From the NCBI RefSeq assembly GCF_002113375.1, contig NZ_NEHO01000015.1:62001-126000 (forward strand): a stretch of DNA of 64,000 bases, given 5' to 3'. The notes beneath the pieces are model-generated. The model was not told where the DNA came from. It saw only the letters and a list, made by a program, of their open reading frames with translations, and ran no database searches. This document shows, in pieces, positions 44,496 to 54,030 of the stretch (position 1 is its first letter; each line of letters starts with the position of its first letter). The position numbers and the translations under genes were made by a program. The stretch is from Pseudomonas sp. R37(2017) (GTDB lineage Bacteria > Pseudomonadota > Gammaproteobacteria > Pseudomonadales > Pseudomonadaceae).

Positions 44496-45536
44496 ATGAA
44501 GTGGCAGGCGATGTCCCGCGAAGGAGCGCAAAAAATTCTCGCGGTAAGTATTCGTTGCAGGGTAGGGGGGGAAGGGCTTCGTATCGCTGCGATAGCCGAG
44601 TGTCTGCGAGCGGCGTCGTACCTCGCGTCTGCACCGGTCGCTGGCAATGGCACTTGGGAGCCCACTGCCTCCCTTAGTTTGACCAGTATGGTCCGAAGGC
44701 GATTATCACCACTTTGGCCAGATCTCGCAGAGGATAAGGATGCGCGGCCTGGAGTGCTGTCGGTCTTGAATAGTTTAGGCGAGTTGGGTGACTTGGTCAG
44801 ACTTCAAGGCGGAAGCTGGCTGACGCCACCAGCACATGCCATCAAAGCGGCCAATGACAGCGCAGTGATATTAGGCGGCGGTCCCATAGAGACTCTCCCT
44901 CACACCATCCAGACGCAAGCCGCAGGCAGGGTGCGACTTGTCGATGCAGTCGCCTGTAATGATTGGATCGACGTATGGGATGCTAGCGAGTGGATTGGTG
45001 CTCCTGTCGAAGGGCTCGAGGCTTGGTCTGTCCGACTGATAGAAACGATGAAGTTGCGGTTCACCGATGTGCCCGGCGAATTGGGTGACATTGCGATTTA
45101 CGATAAAGGTAGATGGGGCGCCTTGGCGGAACTGCCCAACGCTGGAGGGGTTTTTCTTTCAAAATGCCAGACAGGTCCGGTGGCTTTACATTTCATTGGG
45201 GATTATTTCCGTGGGCGCATTCGCAAAATGGCCTCTCTCGACTTTCAGGATGCTAGACGACTCCGCTTTCATTTAGACGCCCAAGCTGGTCGGCCCATGA
45301 GAGTCAAGGCGGTGACCTCTCAGGGCTTTGTAAAACTTCGATTAGAACGTCGGTTACCCCCCCAGGAAGCCCGAGTGCTTTTACTGGGTTGGCAAATACC
45401 TACGCCTGAAGGCGAGCACCCAGGCGTGACGTATCACGTTTTACCTTTAGAAATGCTATCCATCGTGCGCGCTGCGCTCGACGGGTTAGGCGTGGTTTTG
45501 GATGAGCGCTGCGGCGCAGAAGGAGGGAACCAATGA
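44496..45536 (+). CDS. druD: Druantia protein DruD
   Basis: A 346-residue protein without recognised domain; it begins with a possible winged-helix-like stretch (LRIAAIAECLRAASYLA...TSMVRRRLSPLW) and continues as mostly beta structure. Assigned as DruD by its place between DruC and DruE. The ATG is chosen for GAGGGG six bases upstream; the frame extends 25 codons into druC. Its stop overlaps the druE start by four bases. Confidence 0.82.
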   Translation: MKWQAMSREGAQKILAVSIRCRVGGEGLRIAAIAECLRAASYLASAPVAGNGTWEPTASLSLTSMVRRRLSPLWPDLAEDKDARPGVLSVLNSLGELGDLVRLQGGSWLTPPAHAIKAANDSAVILGGGPIETLPHTIQTQAAGRVRLVDAVACNDWIDVWDASEWIGAPVEGLEAWSVRLIETMKLRFTDVPGELGDIAIYDKGRWGALAELPNAGGVFLSKCQTGPVALHFIGDYFRGRIRKMASLDFQDARRLRFHLDAQAGRPMRVKAVTSQGFVKLRLERRLPPQEARVLLLGWQIPTPEGEHPGVTYHVLPLEMLSIVRAALDGLGVVLDERCGAEGGNQ

Positions 45537-48500
45537 GTGTGAAGTCCACGTTGACTGAAGCGGCAGGCGTCCATGAGACCGCGAGCAGCTTGGCTGATAG
45601 CCTAAGGCAATATATCGAGGCTCAGTATCATATTCTCGATGAAGGTCTCGTCAGGGAGCGACGCGCGCTTCTCCAAACGAATGAAACTATTGCTCAAACC
45701 CCATATGTGGAGTCAACGCCGGTCTACAAAGTGGGAACTCCCTACGAAGACTTGCCAATACCACAGGCTGCCTCTGACGCATTGACCAAATTATCGGTGA
45801 TGGGACTTGGCCTTTACCCTCTGCCGTATGAGCACCAATCACAGGCGCTCACCTCATTCCTCGGCGATGAGGCTGCGGACCTGGTGGTGGCAACCGGTAC
45901 GGGCTCGGGGAAAACAGAGAGCTTTTTGATGCCGGTCATTGGGAAACTAGCAGTAGAAGGCGCCGAGAGACCTGAATCTGCTGCTTTGCCGGGTTGTAGG
46001 GCGATATTGCTGTACCCCATGAACGCCCTGGTGAATGACCAACTCGCACGTATCCGTCGCATACTCGGTAACCCTGATGCAGCGAAAATGCTGTCGAACG
46101 GCAGAAAAACACCGATCCGCTTCGGCAGCTATACCGGCAGGACCCCATACCCGGGGCAGCGCTCTTCCACACGAGACGAGAAGTTCATCAAGCCACTCTT
46201 CGAGGAGTTTTATAAGAAAGTGGCCAAGATCCCGGCCATTCAAAAAGACCTGGCTCGTATTGGCCGTTGGCCAAGCAAAGATCTTGATGCTTTTTACGCG
46301 GATGATGCGGTTGAGACCAAAACCTACGCCTCCGGTAAGAAAATCGGCAATCAATTCGTTTCAAAAAATTGGAAGGGGCGGCTGCTAACTCAGCCTGGTG
46401 ATCGTGAGCTCATGACACGGCACGAGATGCAGGCACGCTGTCCTGAACTGCTAGTGACAAACTACTCTATGCTCGAATACATGCTCATGAGACCGATTGA
46501 GCGTGGGATCTTCGAGCAGACGAGAGACTGGCTAAAAGAAGACATCCGGAACGAGTTCATACTCGTTCTGGATGAGGCGCATATGTACAGGGGGGCTGGA
46601 GGTGCTGAGGTCGCGCTTCTCATTCGCCGCCTATGTGCCCGCCTGGAAATTCCACGAGAACGTATGCGTTGCATTCTCACCAGTGCGAGTCTTGGCGCCG
46701 GCGAAACCGCCGTCGCGGACGGTGAACGATTTGCACGCGACTTGACCGGTTTGGTGGAAAGCTCCTCCCGCAAGGTCAGAGTTATTCAGGGGACGAACGA
46801 GCAGCGTTCCTCGGTGCACACGGTTACCCGTGAACAGATTGATGCCTTGGCGGGCTTTGATCTCGATGCCCTCCAAGAGGCAGCAAATGATCTCCCTTCT
46901 GCCCAAAAAGCCGCGGCGGCGCTTGCTGGACAGCTTGGTTGGGAAGCTCCACATGCAAGCGATCACTCATCATTTCGCGACTGGCTGTTTCGAAGCCTGA
47001 CTGACTTCGGACCGCTGGAAAAACTTATTACCTTAGTGTCGGGTAAAGCGGTCAAGCTAGGGACTTTGAGCCAAACTCTTTTTGAGGGATGTCCTCTAGA
47101 AACAGCCGAAAAAGCTACCGACGCACTACTCGCCTTGGGTAGTCATGCACAGCGAAGCTCAGATGGTCGCGTGTTGCTTCCGACCCGTCTGCACTTATTT
47201 CATCGCGGATTGCCAGGACTCTATGCTTGCGTGGACCCAAACTGTTCTAAGCGCTTGGGGGAGCATGGCGGGCCTACCATTCTTGGCCGCCTTCACACTA
47301 AACCATTAAGTCATTGCGGTTGTGAGTCCAATGGTCGGGTCTATGAGTTGTTAACCCACCGTGATTGTGGCGCCGCCTTTATCCGAGGGTATGTCAGCGC
47401 TGAAATGGATTTTGTATGGCATCAGCCAAGCGGGCCATTGTCCGAGGGTGGAACCTTGGACCTTATGCCAGTTGAAATTTTCGTAGAGGAAACTGCTCAC
47501 CCGCGCAGTCGACACAGGGACATGTGGCTGCACATCTCCACTGGCATCCTTTCTGCGACATGCCCAACTGAAGGAACCGGTTTCCGCAAAGTCCGTGTAG
47601 CAGATAAGGTTGCAGTTGGTCCTGATGTAGCTTTCGATAATTGCCCAGTCTGCATCCGTAGGACCAGAAACTCCAAAGACGAACCGTCGAAGATCATGGA
47701 CCATGTTACGAAGGGCGAAGCACCGTTTACGACATTGGTTCGGACTCAGATGGCCCGTCAGGCGGCGAGCCGTGCTAACGATGCCAGACATCCCAATGGT
47801 GGTCGAAAAGTTCTCATTTTTTCCGACGGTCGCCAGAAAGCTGCTCGTCTGGCGCGAGATATTCCTCGAGATATTGAACTCGACGTTTTTCGTCAGGCTA
47901 TCGCCCTGGCATGTGGGCAATTGGATGAGCAAAGGTTAGAACCTCGACCAACGCCGACGCTGTATCTCGCCTTCCTTTCCATTTTAGCTGGTCACGATCT
48001 CGCTATATTTGATGGCATGGATGCCAAGAAAATTGAGGATGCGCGTAGCGTCTTTGAGCGTGACTACGACTCTGATTTGGGTCAAGCGTTGGAGGATAGG
48101 TTCAACCCACAGGAGGCACCTGCACGTTATCGAATCGCTTTACTCAAGCTCTTATGTGGCAGCTATTACTCGCTTTCAGGTACGACCGTAGGCTTTGTAG
48201 TGCCTGCGCGAGCAAAGCTCAAAAAGCTGAAGGAGGTCCTGAGTAACGCAGGGATTTCAGTTGGGGACGAGGATCTTCTTGCGCTTGCGGTTGGCTGGAT
48301 TGATTCCATGCTTCAGGATTTTGCCTTCGATGCGACAATCGATAAGGGTTACCGCTATAAGGCCGCTGGATACTACAAGCCCGCTTGGGGTAGTAAGGGA
48401 CAGTTCGACAAGGCTTTGAGAGAGGCGCTCGCTAGCCGCTGGGGCTGGGATGCGTCCACCTATGAAGCTGTGGAAGCCGCTTTCCGCGGGCAGCTAGCCG

Positions 48501-51058
48501 ATGAAGTCGATGGTGCGTGGTTCCTTGCTCCTAATTCTTTGCGCCTCGTGATTGATCTTTCCCACGTCTGGATTCAGTGTCCAGATTGCACTGCGCTGAT
48601 GCCATTTGCGCTAGGCGGAAACATTTGTCTGTCCTGTGGAAGTGAAGGTGCAGTGCTGATCGACCCCTCGACGAGCGCCTATGTCACGGCACGCAAAGGT
48701 TTCTGGCGTCTTCCAGTAAAAGAGGCGCTTGAACCGGGAGCACGCCTCTCAAACTTGAGCGTGGAGGAGCATACTGCGCAACTGTCGAATCGGGACCGTA
48801 GCAAAGTCCATGCAACCACTGAGTTGTACGAATTGAGGTTCCAGGACGTTCTTGTTGGCGCCAAGGATAGGCCCATCGATGTTCTAAGTTGCACCACGAC
48901 TATGGAGGTAGGCGTCGACATTGGCTCACTGGTAGCGGTCGCACTGAGAAACGTGCCTCCTCAACGCGAGAACTATCAGCAGCGCGCCGGGCGGGCAGGG
49001 CGGCGAGGTTCTTCTGTCTCCACCGTGGTGACATATTCGCAAAACGGGCCGCACGACAGCCATTACTTCTTAAACCCGGAGCACATCGCCGCCGGCCCTC
49101 CACGGACTCCTGAGGTCAAGGTCGACAATGCGAAGATTGCTCGCAGGCACGTGCATGCCTATCTGGTTCAGACTTTTTTTCATGAAGTGATGGCTCAGGG
49201 CACCAATCCTCCCGCAGAAAAAACCTCATTGCTTTTAAAGGCGCTTGGATTAACCCAGGACTTTTTTTACGGTGCCGATGATACGGGGCTCAATCTAGCG
49301 AGCTTCGAGAACTGGGTATCACGTCGAGTTCTCGCATCAGATGCGGATCTGAAAGCCTCGGTTTTGGCTTGGTTGCCGCCTAACTTGGACACTCGCGGTT
49401 CTACTCTTGGTGACTGGTTAGTGGAAACGGTTGAGGGCTTGCTGTCGACTCTGCGCGAGCTCACTTCAGATGTACCGCCGCCCATCGCGTCTGATGAGAT
49501 TAGTGAGGAGGAAGCCGAGGTAGATGAAAATCCCGGAACCGGTGTTGAGCAGAAGGAGCTTTTGGAGTTCCTGTTCTTCCATGGGCTGTTGCCGAGCTAT
49601 GCCTTCCCAACGAGTCTCTCCAGCTTCCTGGTCGAAGAACTGAAGAAAAACTCGAATGGCAATTGGGAGATCCGTACGCTTCAACGACCCCAGCAGGCAA
49701 TTTCTAAAGCCCTTAGCGAGTACGCGCCGGGTCGGCTTATCGTGATCGACAAAAAGACCTACCGATCGGGAGGTGTTTTTGCAGATATGCCCGCCGGTGA
49801 GGTGAATCGCGCTCGTCCACTTTTCAAAAACTCAAAAAAACATGTTCACTGCGAAGCATGCTCATTTGTACGAGACCCCAACAAAGCTGGAGGTAATGGT
49901 GAAATTTGCCCGGTATGTGGTGGCAAACTAAAGGAGGAAACCATGATTTTGCCGGAGGTATTCGGCCCAGAAAATGCGCAAGATCTTCCAGAGGATGATC
50001 GTGAGCAGGACATTACTTTTGCCACCATGGCTCAATTTCCTCAACCTGTTGACCCTGAGGTGTTTACCTTCACCGAGTGTGGACCTAACGCAAGCTTCAC
50101 TCACGCGACCGACCGAACATTGGTAACAGTTAACCGGGGTAAGGAAGGTTCGCAGCTTGGCGGGTTTTCGGTTTGTGTCGACTGTGGGCATGCCACCGTA
50201 TTCGATCAATATGCACCGCAGGCGGGAGTGCATGACCGTCCATACCGACAACTGGGTCCAAAAGGGACACCGCCGCGCTGCTCTGGCACATTCCGGCGAG
50301 TCCTGCTGGGCCATGACTTCAGCACCGACCTTCTCTTGTTGAGGCTAAAGATTGCCGAGCCATTGGTAACAAACACGGTTGACGTAGTCGTGTTGCAGAT
50401 GCTCGAAGATGCATTGCACTCGATAGCGGAAGCGCTTCGACTTGCTGCAAGCCGGCACCGGCAATTGGATGTGGATCCTGCTGAGTTCGGTTCTGGTTTC
50501 CGCATTGAGCCCGCGCTTAAGGACAACGCTCGAATGCTCGACATCTTTTTGTATGACACCCTTTCAGGAGGAGCAGGGTATGCCGAGGTCGCAGCTAGGA
50601 ATTTGCCTGAAATTCTCGAGTCGACTCTTGCGCTTTTGGAAGGCTGCACGTGCGAAACCTCCTGCACTGAATGCCTAAACCATTTTCACAATCAGCACCT
50701 TCAGAAAAGACTCGACCGGAAACTTGGCGCACTGCTACTCCGTTACGCAGTGTTGGGCGAGAAGCCTAGCTGCTCCTCTCCTGACGAGCAGGTAGCCACA
50801 CTGTCCCAACTTCGCTCAAGCCTCGAATTGGATGGTTTCCGTTGTACGCCAGTCGGGATCCCAGAGATCCCCCTGCTGGTAGAGCGGGACGGCCGGCGTG
50901 TTGCCATTGGCTGCTATCCAGGCCTTATTGGAACGCCAGAGTTTGTGCATCCTGTCAGGCACGCCACAGATGTCAGCGACAGTCTTGAGCTGAACGAGTA
51001 CTTGCTCAGGTCCAACCTGCCTGACACACATCAGAGGGTACGAGCAATGTTTCAATAA
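45533..51058 (+). CDS. druE: Druantia helicase DruE (DEAH helicase with DUF1998)
   Basis: An 1841-residue superfamily 2 helicase. Walker A is TGTGSGKTES (Lys127), the DEAH box is at 347-350 in LVLDEAHMYRG, motif V is in CTTTMEVGVDIGSL and motif VI is QQRAGRAGRRG (1149-1159). Between them is a large insertion with CxxC zinc sites (CVDPNC, HCGCES, CPDC, CLSC). The C-terminal third is DUF1998 with CTCETSCTECLNHFHNQ. DruE is the common core of all Druantia types and should drive nucleic-acid unwinding or translocation during defence. All helicase motifs are intact. Confidence 0.93.
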   Translation: MSVKSTLTEAAGVHETASSLADSLRQYIEAQYHILDEGLVRERRALLQTNETIAQTPYVESTPVYKVGTPYEDLPIPQAASDALTKLSVMGLGLYPLPYEHQSQALTSFLGDEAADLVVATGTGSGKTESFLMPVIGKLAVEGAERPESAALPGCRAILLYPMNALVNDQLARIRRILGNPDAAKMLSNGRKTPIRFGSYTGRTPYPGQRSSTRDEKFIKPLFEEFYKKVAKIPAIQKDLARIGRWPSKDLDAFYADDAVETKTYASGKKIGNQFVSKNWKGRLLTQPGDRELMTRHEMQARCPELLVTNYSMLEYMLMRPIERGIFEQTRDWLKEDIRNEFILVLDEAHMYRGAGGAEVALLIRRLCARLEIPRERMRCILTSASLGAGETAVADGERFARDLTGLVESSSRKVRVIQGTNEQRSSVHTVTREQIDALAGFDLDALQEAANDLPSAQKAAAALAGQLGWEAPHASDHSSFRDWLFRSLTDFGPLEKLITLVSGKAVKLGTLSQTLFEGCPLETAEKATDALLALGSHAQRSSDGRVLLPTRLHLFHRGLPGLYACVDPNCSKRLGEHGGPTILGRLHTKPLSHCGCESNGRVYELLTHRDCGAAFIRGYVSAEMDFVWHQPSGPLSEGGTLDLMPVEIFVEETAHPRSRHRDMWLHISTGILSATCPTEGTGFRKVRVADKVAVGPDVAFDNCPVCIRRTRNSKDEPSKIMDHVTKGEAPFTTLVRTQMARQAASRANDARHPNGGRKVLIFSDGRQKAARLARDIPRDIELDVFRQAIALACGQLDEQRLEPRPTPTLYLAFLSILAGHDLAIFDGMDAKKIEDARSVFERDYDSDLGQALEDRFNPQEAPARYRIALLKLLCGSYYSLSGTTVGFVVPARAKLKKLKEVLSNAGISVGDEDLLALAVGWIDSMLQDFAFDATIDKGYRYKAAGYYKPAWGSKGQFDKALREALASRWGWDASTYEAVEAAFRGQLADEVDGAWFLAPNSLRLVIDLSHVWIQCPDCTALMPFALGGNICLSCGSEGAVLIDPSTSAYVTARKGFWRLPVKEALEPGARLSNLSVEEHTAQLSNRDRSKVHATTELYELRFQDVLVGAKDRPIDVLSCTTTMEVGVDIGSLVAVALRNVPPQRENYQQRAGRAGRRGSSVSTVVTYSQNGPHDSHYFLNPEHIAAGPPRTPEVKVDNAKIARRHVHAYLVQTFFHEVMAQGTNPPAEKTSLLLKALGLTQDFFYGADDTGLNLASFENWVSRRVLASDADLKASVLAWLPPNLDTRGSTLGDWLVETVEGLLSTLRELTSDVPPPIASDEISEEEAEVDENPGTGVEQKELLEFLFFHGLLPSYAFPTSLSSFLVEELKKNSNGNWEIRTLQRPQQAISKALSEYAPGRLIVIDKKTYRSGGVFADMPAGEVNRARPLFKNSKKHVHCEACSFVRDPNKAGGNGEICPVCGGKLKEETMILPEVFGPENAQDLPEDDREQDITFATMAQFPQPVDPEVFTFTECGPNASFTHATDRTLVTVNRGKEGSQLGGFSVCVDCGHATVFDQYAPQAGVHDRPYRQLGPKGTPPRCSGTFRRVLLGHDFSTDLLLLRLKIAEPLVTNTVDVVVLQMLEDALHSIAEALRLAASRHRQLDVDPAEFGSGFRIEPALKDNARMLDIFLYDTLSGGAGYAEVAARNLPEILESTLALLEGCTCETSCTECLNHFHNQHLQKRLDRKLGALLLRYAVLGEKPSCSSPDEQVATLSQLRSSLELDGFRCTPVGIPEIPLLVERDGRRVAIGCYPGLIGTPEFVHPVRHATDVSDSLELNEYLLRSNLPDTHQRVRAMFQ

Positions 51059-51464
51059 CTGGGTGGTCGGTTAGTTTGGCGATATTTCTAACTGATTGAT
51101 TAGTCCCTGGTCCAAATTGAGGTCTGTACAAGCTCAGCTTCATCTTGGCTACATCGGCTTGCGCTAGCGGTGTAGCTACGATCTATCCTCCCTTGTGGTG
51201 AAACCCAATCCAGCGGGCCTTGAGTGACCAACAGTTGCCCCTTTGGCACACGCAACGTCCATACAGATCGACCTCATCCCCTGCGTACAGTAAAGATGTC
51301 CTTGGTCAGTTGATCGAATCGTCGGTGATTAGAAGGACACAATCCGAGCAATAGAAACTGCCGGTCGGATTCAGCTAGCCCCGACTTTTGCTGGACTAAA
51401 CTTTCCGTCTGACGTTGAGATCATGGTGGTGCTATCAGCATGTTCGATTGAGGGAAAACCCTCA

Positions 51465-51493
51465 TTGCTGCTGGTATGACAGCTACCTAGTAT
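51465..51493 (+). promoter_or_regulatory. Candidate sigma-70 promoter of the hchA operon
   Basis: TTGCTG and TAGTAT separated by 17 bases, about 35 bases before the hchA ATG. A GAGGG-AAAA-CCCTC hairpin (51450-51463) lies just upstream. The rest of the 470-base gap (51059-51528) after druE shows no gene and no clear terminator; it is the right-hand border of the Druantia operon. Confidence 0.55.
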
Positions 51494-51528
51494 GACAACG
51501 GAATTCACTCAGAACGACGGAGTAAGTC

Positions 51529-52407
51529 ATGACCAATACTCAAGCTGACGACAAGCGCCCAACCGTGGATCCGGCAGAGGACAATGCATTTTTCCCCTCG
51601 CCCTATTCGCTTAGCCAGTTCACCTCTCCAAAATCCGATCTTAGTGGTGCCGACTATCCAGATCCTTACAAGGGCGGGCGCTGGAAGGTGCTGGTGATCG
51701 GCGCTGATGAGCGTTATCTATTGACTGATAACGGCAAGATGTTCTCGACAGGAAACCATCCTGTGGAAACGCTACTACCCATGTATCACCTGGACAAAGC
51801 CGGGTTTGCGTTTGATATCGCGACCTTGTCGGGTAACCCTGTCAAGTTCGAGTTCTGGGCTATGCCTTCTGAAGATGCGGAGGTGAAGGGGCTGTACGCC
51901 AAATATCGCGATCAATTCAAACAACCTATAAAGCTGGCTGAGGTGATCGACAAAGCACTAGGCGATGACTCTGACTATATCGGTGTATTCATCCCAGGTG
52001 GCCACGGCGCACTGATTGGTTTGCCCGAGAGTGCCGATGTGAAAAAGGTCCTTGAGTGGGCGGCCGCCAAGGACAAGTTCGTGATTTCGTTGTGCCACGG
52101 ACCGGCGGCGTTGCTCGCTGCGGGTATGGGTGAAAACAAAGACTCCTACATCTTCAGCGGTTACAAGATCTGCGCGTTCCCCGATGACCTCGACGACAAG
52201 ACTCCCGACATCGGCTACATGCCGGGTCACCTGACTTGGAGGTTCGGTGAGCAACTTACAGTACTGGGCTTTGAGATTATCAACAAAGATATTTCCGGTG
52301 CGGTTCATCAGGACCGCAAGATGCTGACCGGAGACAGCCCGTTGGCGGGTAACGCACTAGGTAAGCTGGCGGCGGCTGCACTGTTGAAAGAGGTCGCTGG
52401 AAGGTGA
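51529..52407 (+). CDS. hchA: HchA/Hsp31 deglycase-chaperone (glyoxalase III)
   Basis: A 292-residue DJ-1/PfpI superfamily protein of the Hsp31 branch. The nucleophile elbow is FVISLCHGPAALLAAG (Cys189), preceded by VFIPGGHGALIGLPE; the N-terminal FFPSPYSLSQFTSPKSD extension and KVLVIGADERYLLTDNGK are typical. It converts methylglyoxal to lactate and has chaperone activity. GGAG lies six bases before the ATG. It is the first gene of a co-directional series; its stop overlaps the LuxR gene. Confidence 0.95.
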   Translation: MTNTQADDKRPTVDPAEDNAFFPSPYSLSQFTSPKSDLSGADYPDPYKGGRWKVLVIGADERYLLTDNGKMFSTGNHPVETLLPMYHLDKAGFAFDIATLSGNPVKFEFWAMPSEDAEVKGLYAKYRDQFKQPIKLAEVIDKALGDDSDYIGVFIPGGHGALIGLPESADVKKVLEWAAAKDKFVISLCHGPAALLAAGMGENKDSYIFSGYKICAFPDDLDDKTPDIGYMPGHLTWRFGEQLTVLGFEIINKDISGAVHQDRKMLTGDSPLAGNALGKLAAAALLKEVAGR

Positions 52408-53126
52408 TCCCCGGTGTGGCTGAGGCAGCCTTGCGAATCGTCCTGGAGATAGAGCGCGCCTCGACACTCTCGTTGATCCAGAAAGCCGTTCGTTCCTTTA
52501 CCAAGCGCTTTGGCTATGACCGATTCGTCCTTTTTTCTGCCTCATCGGCACGCGACGACGTGGTCGAGCGCATTTATTGGGTCGAAGGGAATTGGTTGGG
52601 CGACGGCCAGACGGTCGATGCCGAGACCTACGTTCGGCGTTGCCCGGTCACCCGTCACATTCTGGAGGCCCGCGAACCTTTCTTTTGGACGAAAACCCAA
52701 TGTGAAAGCGGGGGCAGTTATCGTGTGGTCCGCCGTCCCGTCGGTAACGGTCCACACGGTTTGCAGGTACCCGTTTTTGGTCCCTTGGGTCTGGAGGGCG
52801 CCATGAGCCTGGGCGGGGAGAAGGTGGATAGCAGCGCCGACGTTCGCCTGATGTTGGGGATTGTGGCCACAGCGGCGTTTTTTTCCGCTCGCCGATTGCT
52901 GGAGTCGCCTACTGGCAGTGACGTGGTCAGGCTGCTCTCCGGTCGCGAGCGCGAGGTGTTGGCCTGGACGGCTGCAGGTCGACGTCAGGCTGATATTGCT
53001 GCAGCGCTCGGGTTATCCGAGCGCACCGTGGAAAACCATCTACGCGCAGCACGGCGCCGCCTTGGGGTGGCAACTACAGCGCAAGCCATCAAGATCGCCA
53101 TTCGCAATGGCGACCTTGGCGACTGA
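52404..53126 (+). CDS. LuxR-family regulator with autoinducer-binding-like domain
   Basis: A 240-residue protein. Residues about 20-160 resemble the acyl-homoserine-lactone domain (GYDRFVLF, WLGDGQTVD, GLQVPVFGPLGLEGAMSLGG); the C-terminus is a GerE-type HTH (LSGREREVLAWTAAGRRQAD...SERTVENHL). The usual Asp-Pro of the ligand pocket reads CPVTRH here. No LuxI is present, so it is a LuxR solo. The GTG start overlaps the hchA stop by four bases, so it is transcribed with its likely targets. Confidence 0.87.
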   Translation: MIPGVAEAALRIVLEIERASTLSLIQKAVRSFTKRFGYDRFVLFSASSARDDVVERIYWVEGNWLGDGQTVDAETYVRRCPVTRHILEAREPFFWTKTQCESGGSYRVVRRPVGNGPHGLQVPVFGPLGLEGAMSLGGEKVDSSADVRLMLGIVATAAFFSARRLLESPTGSDVVRLLSGREREVLAWTAAGRRQADIAAALGLSERTVENHLRAARRRLGVATTAQAIKIAIRNGDLGD

Positions 53127-53139
53127 GGAGGTCGGCAAG

Positions 53140-53913
53140 ATGAGTAAATCCGTGCTAGTGACAGGCGCTGCAACGGGCTTCGGGCGAGGTGTAGCCTGGG
53201 CGCTGGCTGCGCAGGGGCACAAGGTCGTCGCTGGGTGCCAAATCTGGCCCCAGGTCTGGGAACTGCGCAATGCTGCGATGGCGACCGGGCTTGAGATGCA
53301 AGTCATTAAGCTTGACGTACTCAACGAGATTGACCGGAGCAATGCATTGGCAATCGAAATTGACGTTCTATTCAACAACGCGGGCATCATGGAGTCAGGG
53401 CCGATTGTCGAGATCCCCATGTCGGTCTTTCGTTCGGTCTTTGAAACCAATGTATTTGCCGCGCTTGAGCTAGCGCAAGGCTTTGCCCGCGCCATGGTGC
53501 AGCGTGGCAGCGGGCGGATTGTCTGGACCTCGTCCGTGGCCGGCCTGGTCAAAGTCCCTTTCGATGGGGCGTATGCCGCTTCCAAGCATGCTGTCGAAGG
53601 CATTTGCTCGGCGATGCACGATGAACTCGAGCCTTACGGTGTAGAGGTGGTCACCGTCAATCCGGGTGCCTATCGCACAGGTTTTAACGATACAGGCATG
53701 GAGAGCATGGACCAGTGGTGGCATCAGGGTGATCGTGTTGTCACCCATTGGCCGGTGCGTGAGCTCAACCGTCAGCATGATCCGGCCGAGATGATCAAGG
53801 CCATCGTAGCGGTAATTGAACAGGACAAACCGGCCTATCGTACCGTACGACCCGCGAGTGCCGAGGAAATGGTGAAAAAAGAGCAGGCAGACGTATGGGT
53901 ACGGCGAGCCTAG
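53140..53913 (+). CDS. Short-chain dehydrogenase/reductase
   Basis: A 257-residue classical SDR: cofactor motif TGAATGFGRG at residues 8-17, NNAG in the middle, catalytic Ser in VWTSSVAG and YAASK as the Tyr/Lys pair. The region after the first helix (VVAGCQIWPQVWELR) has no Asp or Arg that clearly decides NAD or NADP. Substrate unknown; with HchA it may reduce a reactive carbonyl. GAGGAG precedes the ATG. Confidence 0.9.
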   Translation: MSKSVLVTGAATGFGRGVAWALAAQGHKVVAGCQIWPQVWELRNAAMATGLEMQVIKLDVLNEIDRSNALAIEIDVLFNNAGIMESGPIVEIPMSVFRSVFETNVFAALELAQGFARAMVQRGSGRIVWTSSVAGLVKVPFDGAYAASKHAVEGICSAMHDELEPYGVEVVTVNPGAYRTGFNDTGMESMDQWWHQGDRVVTHWPVRELNRQHDPAEMIKAIVAVIEQDKPAYRTVRPASAEEMVKKEQADVWVRRA

Positions 53914-54030
53914 AAATCAGGGCTCTGTATGGACTTGTAGTCCTTGATACAAGTGAGTCTCTCGCCCGTATGCCTTCGATCGAAGGGGGCGGACTTTAGT
54001 TACCCGGTTACACAAATCTCTGGAGCGCCA

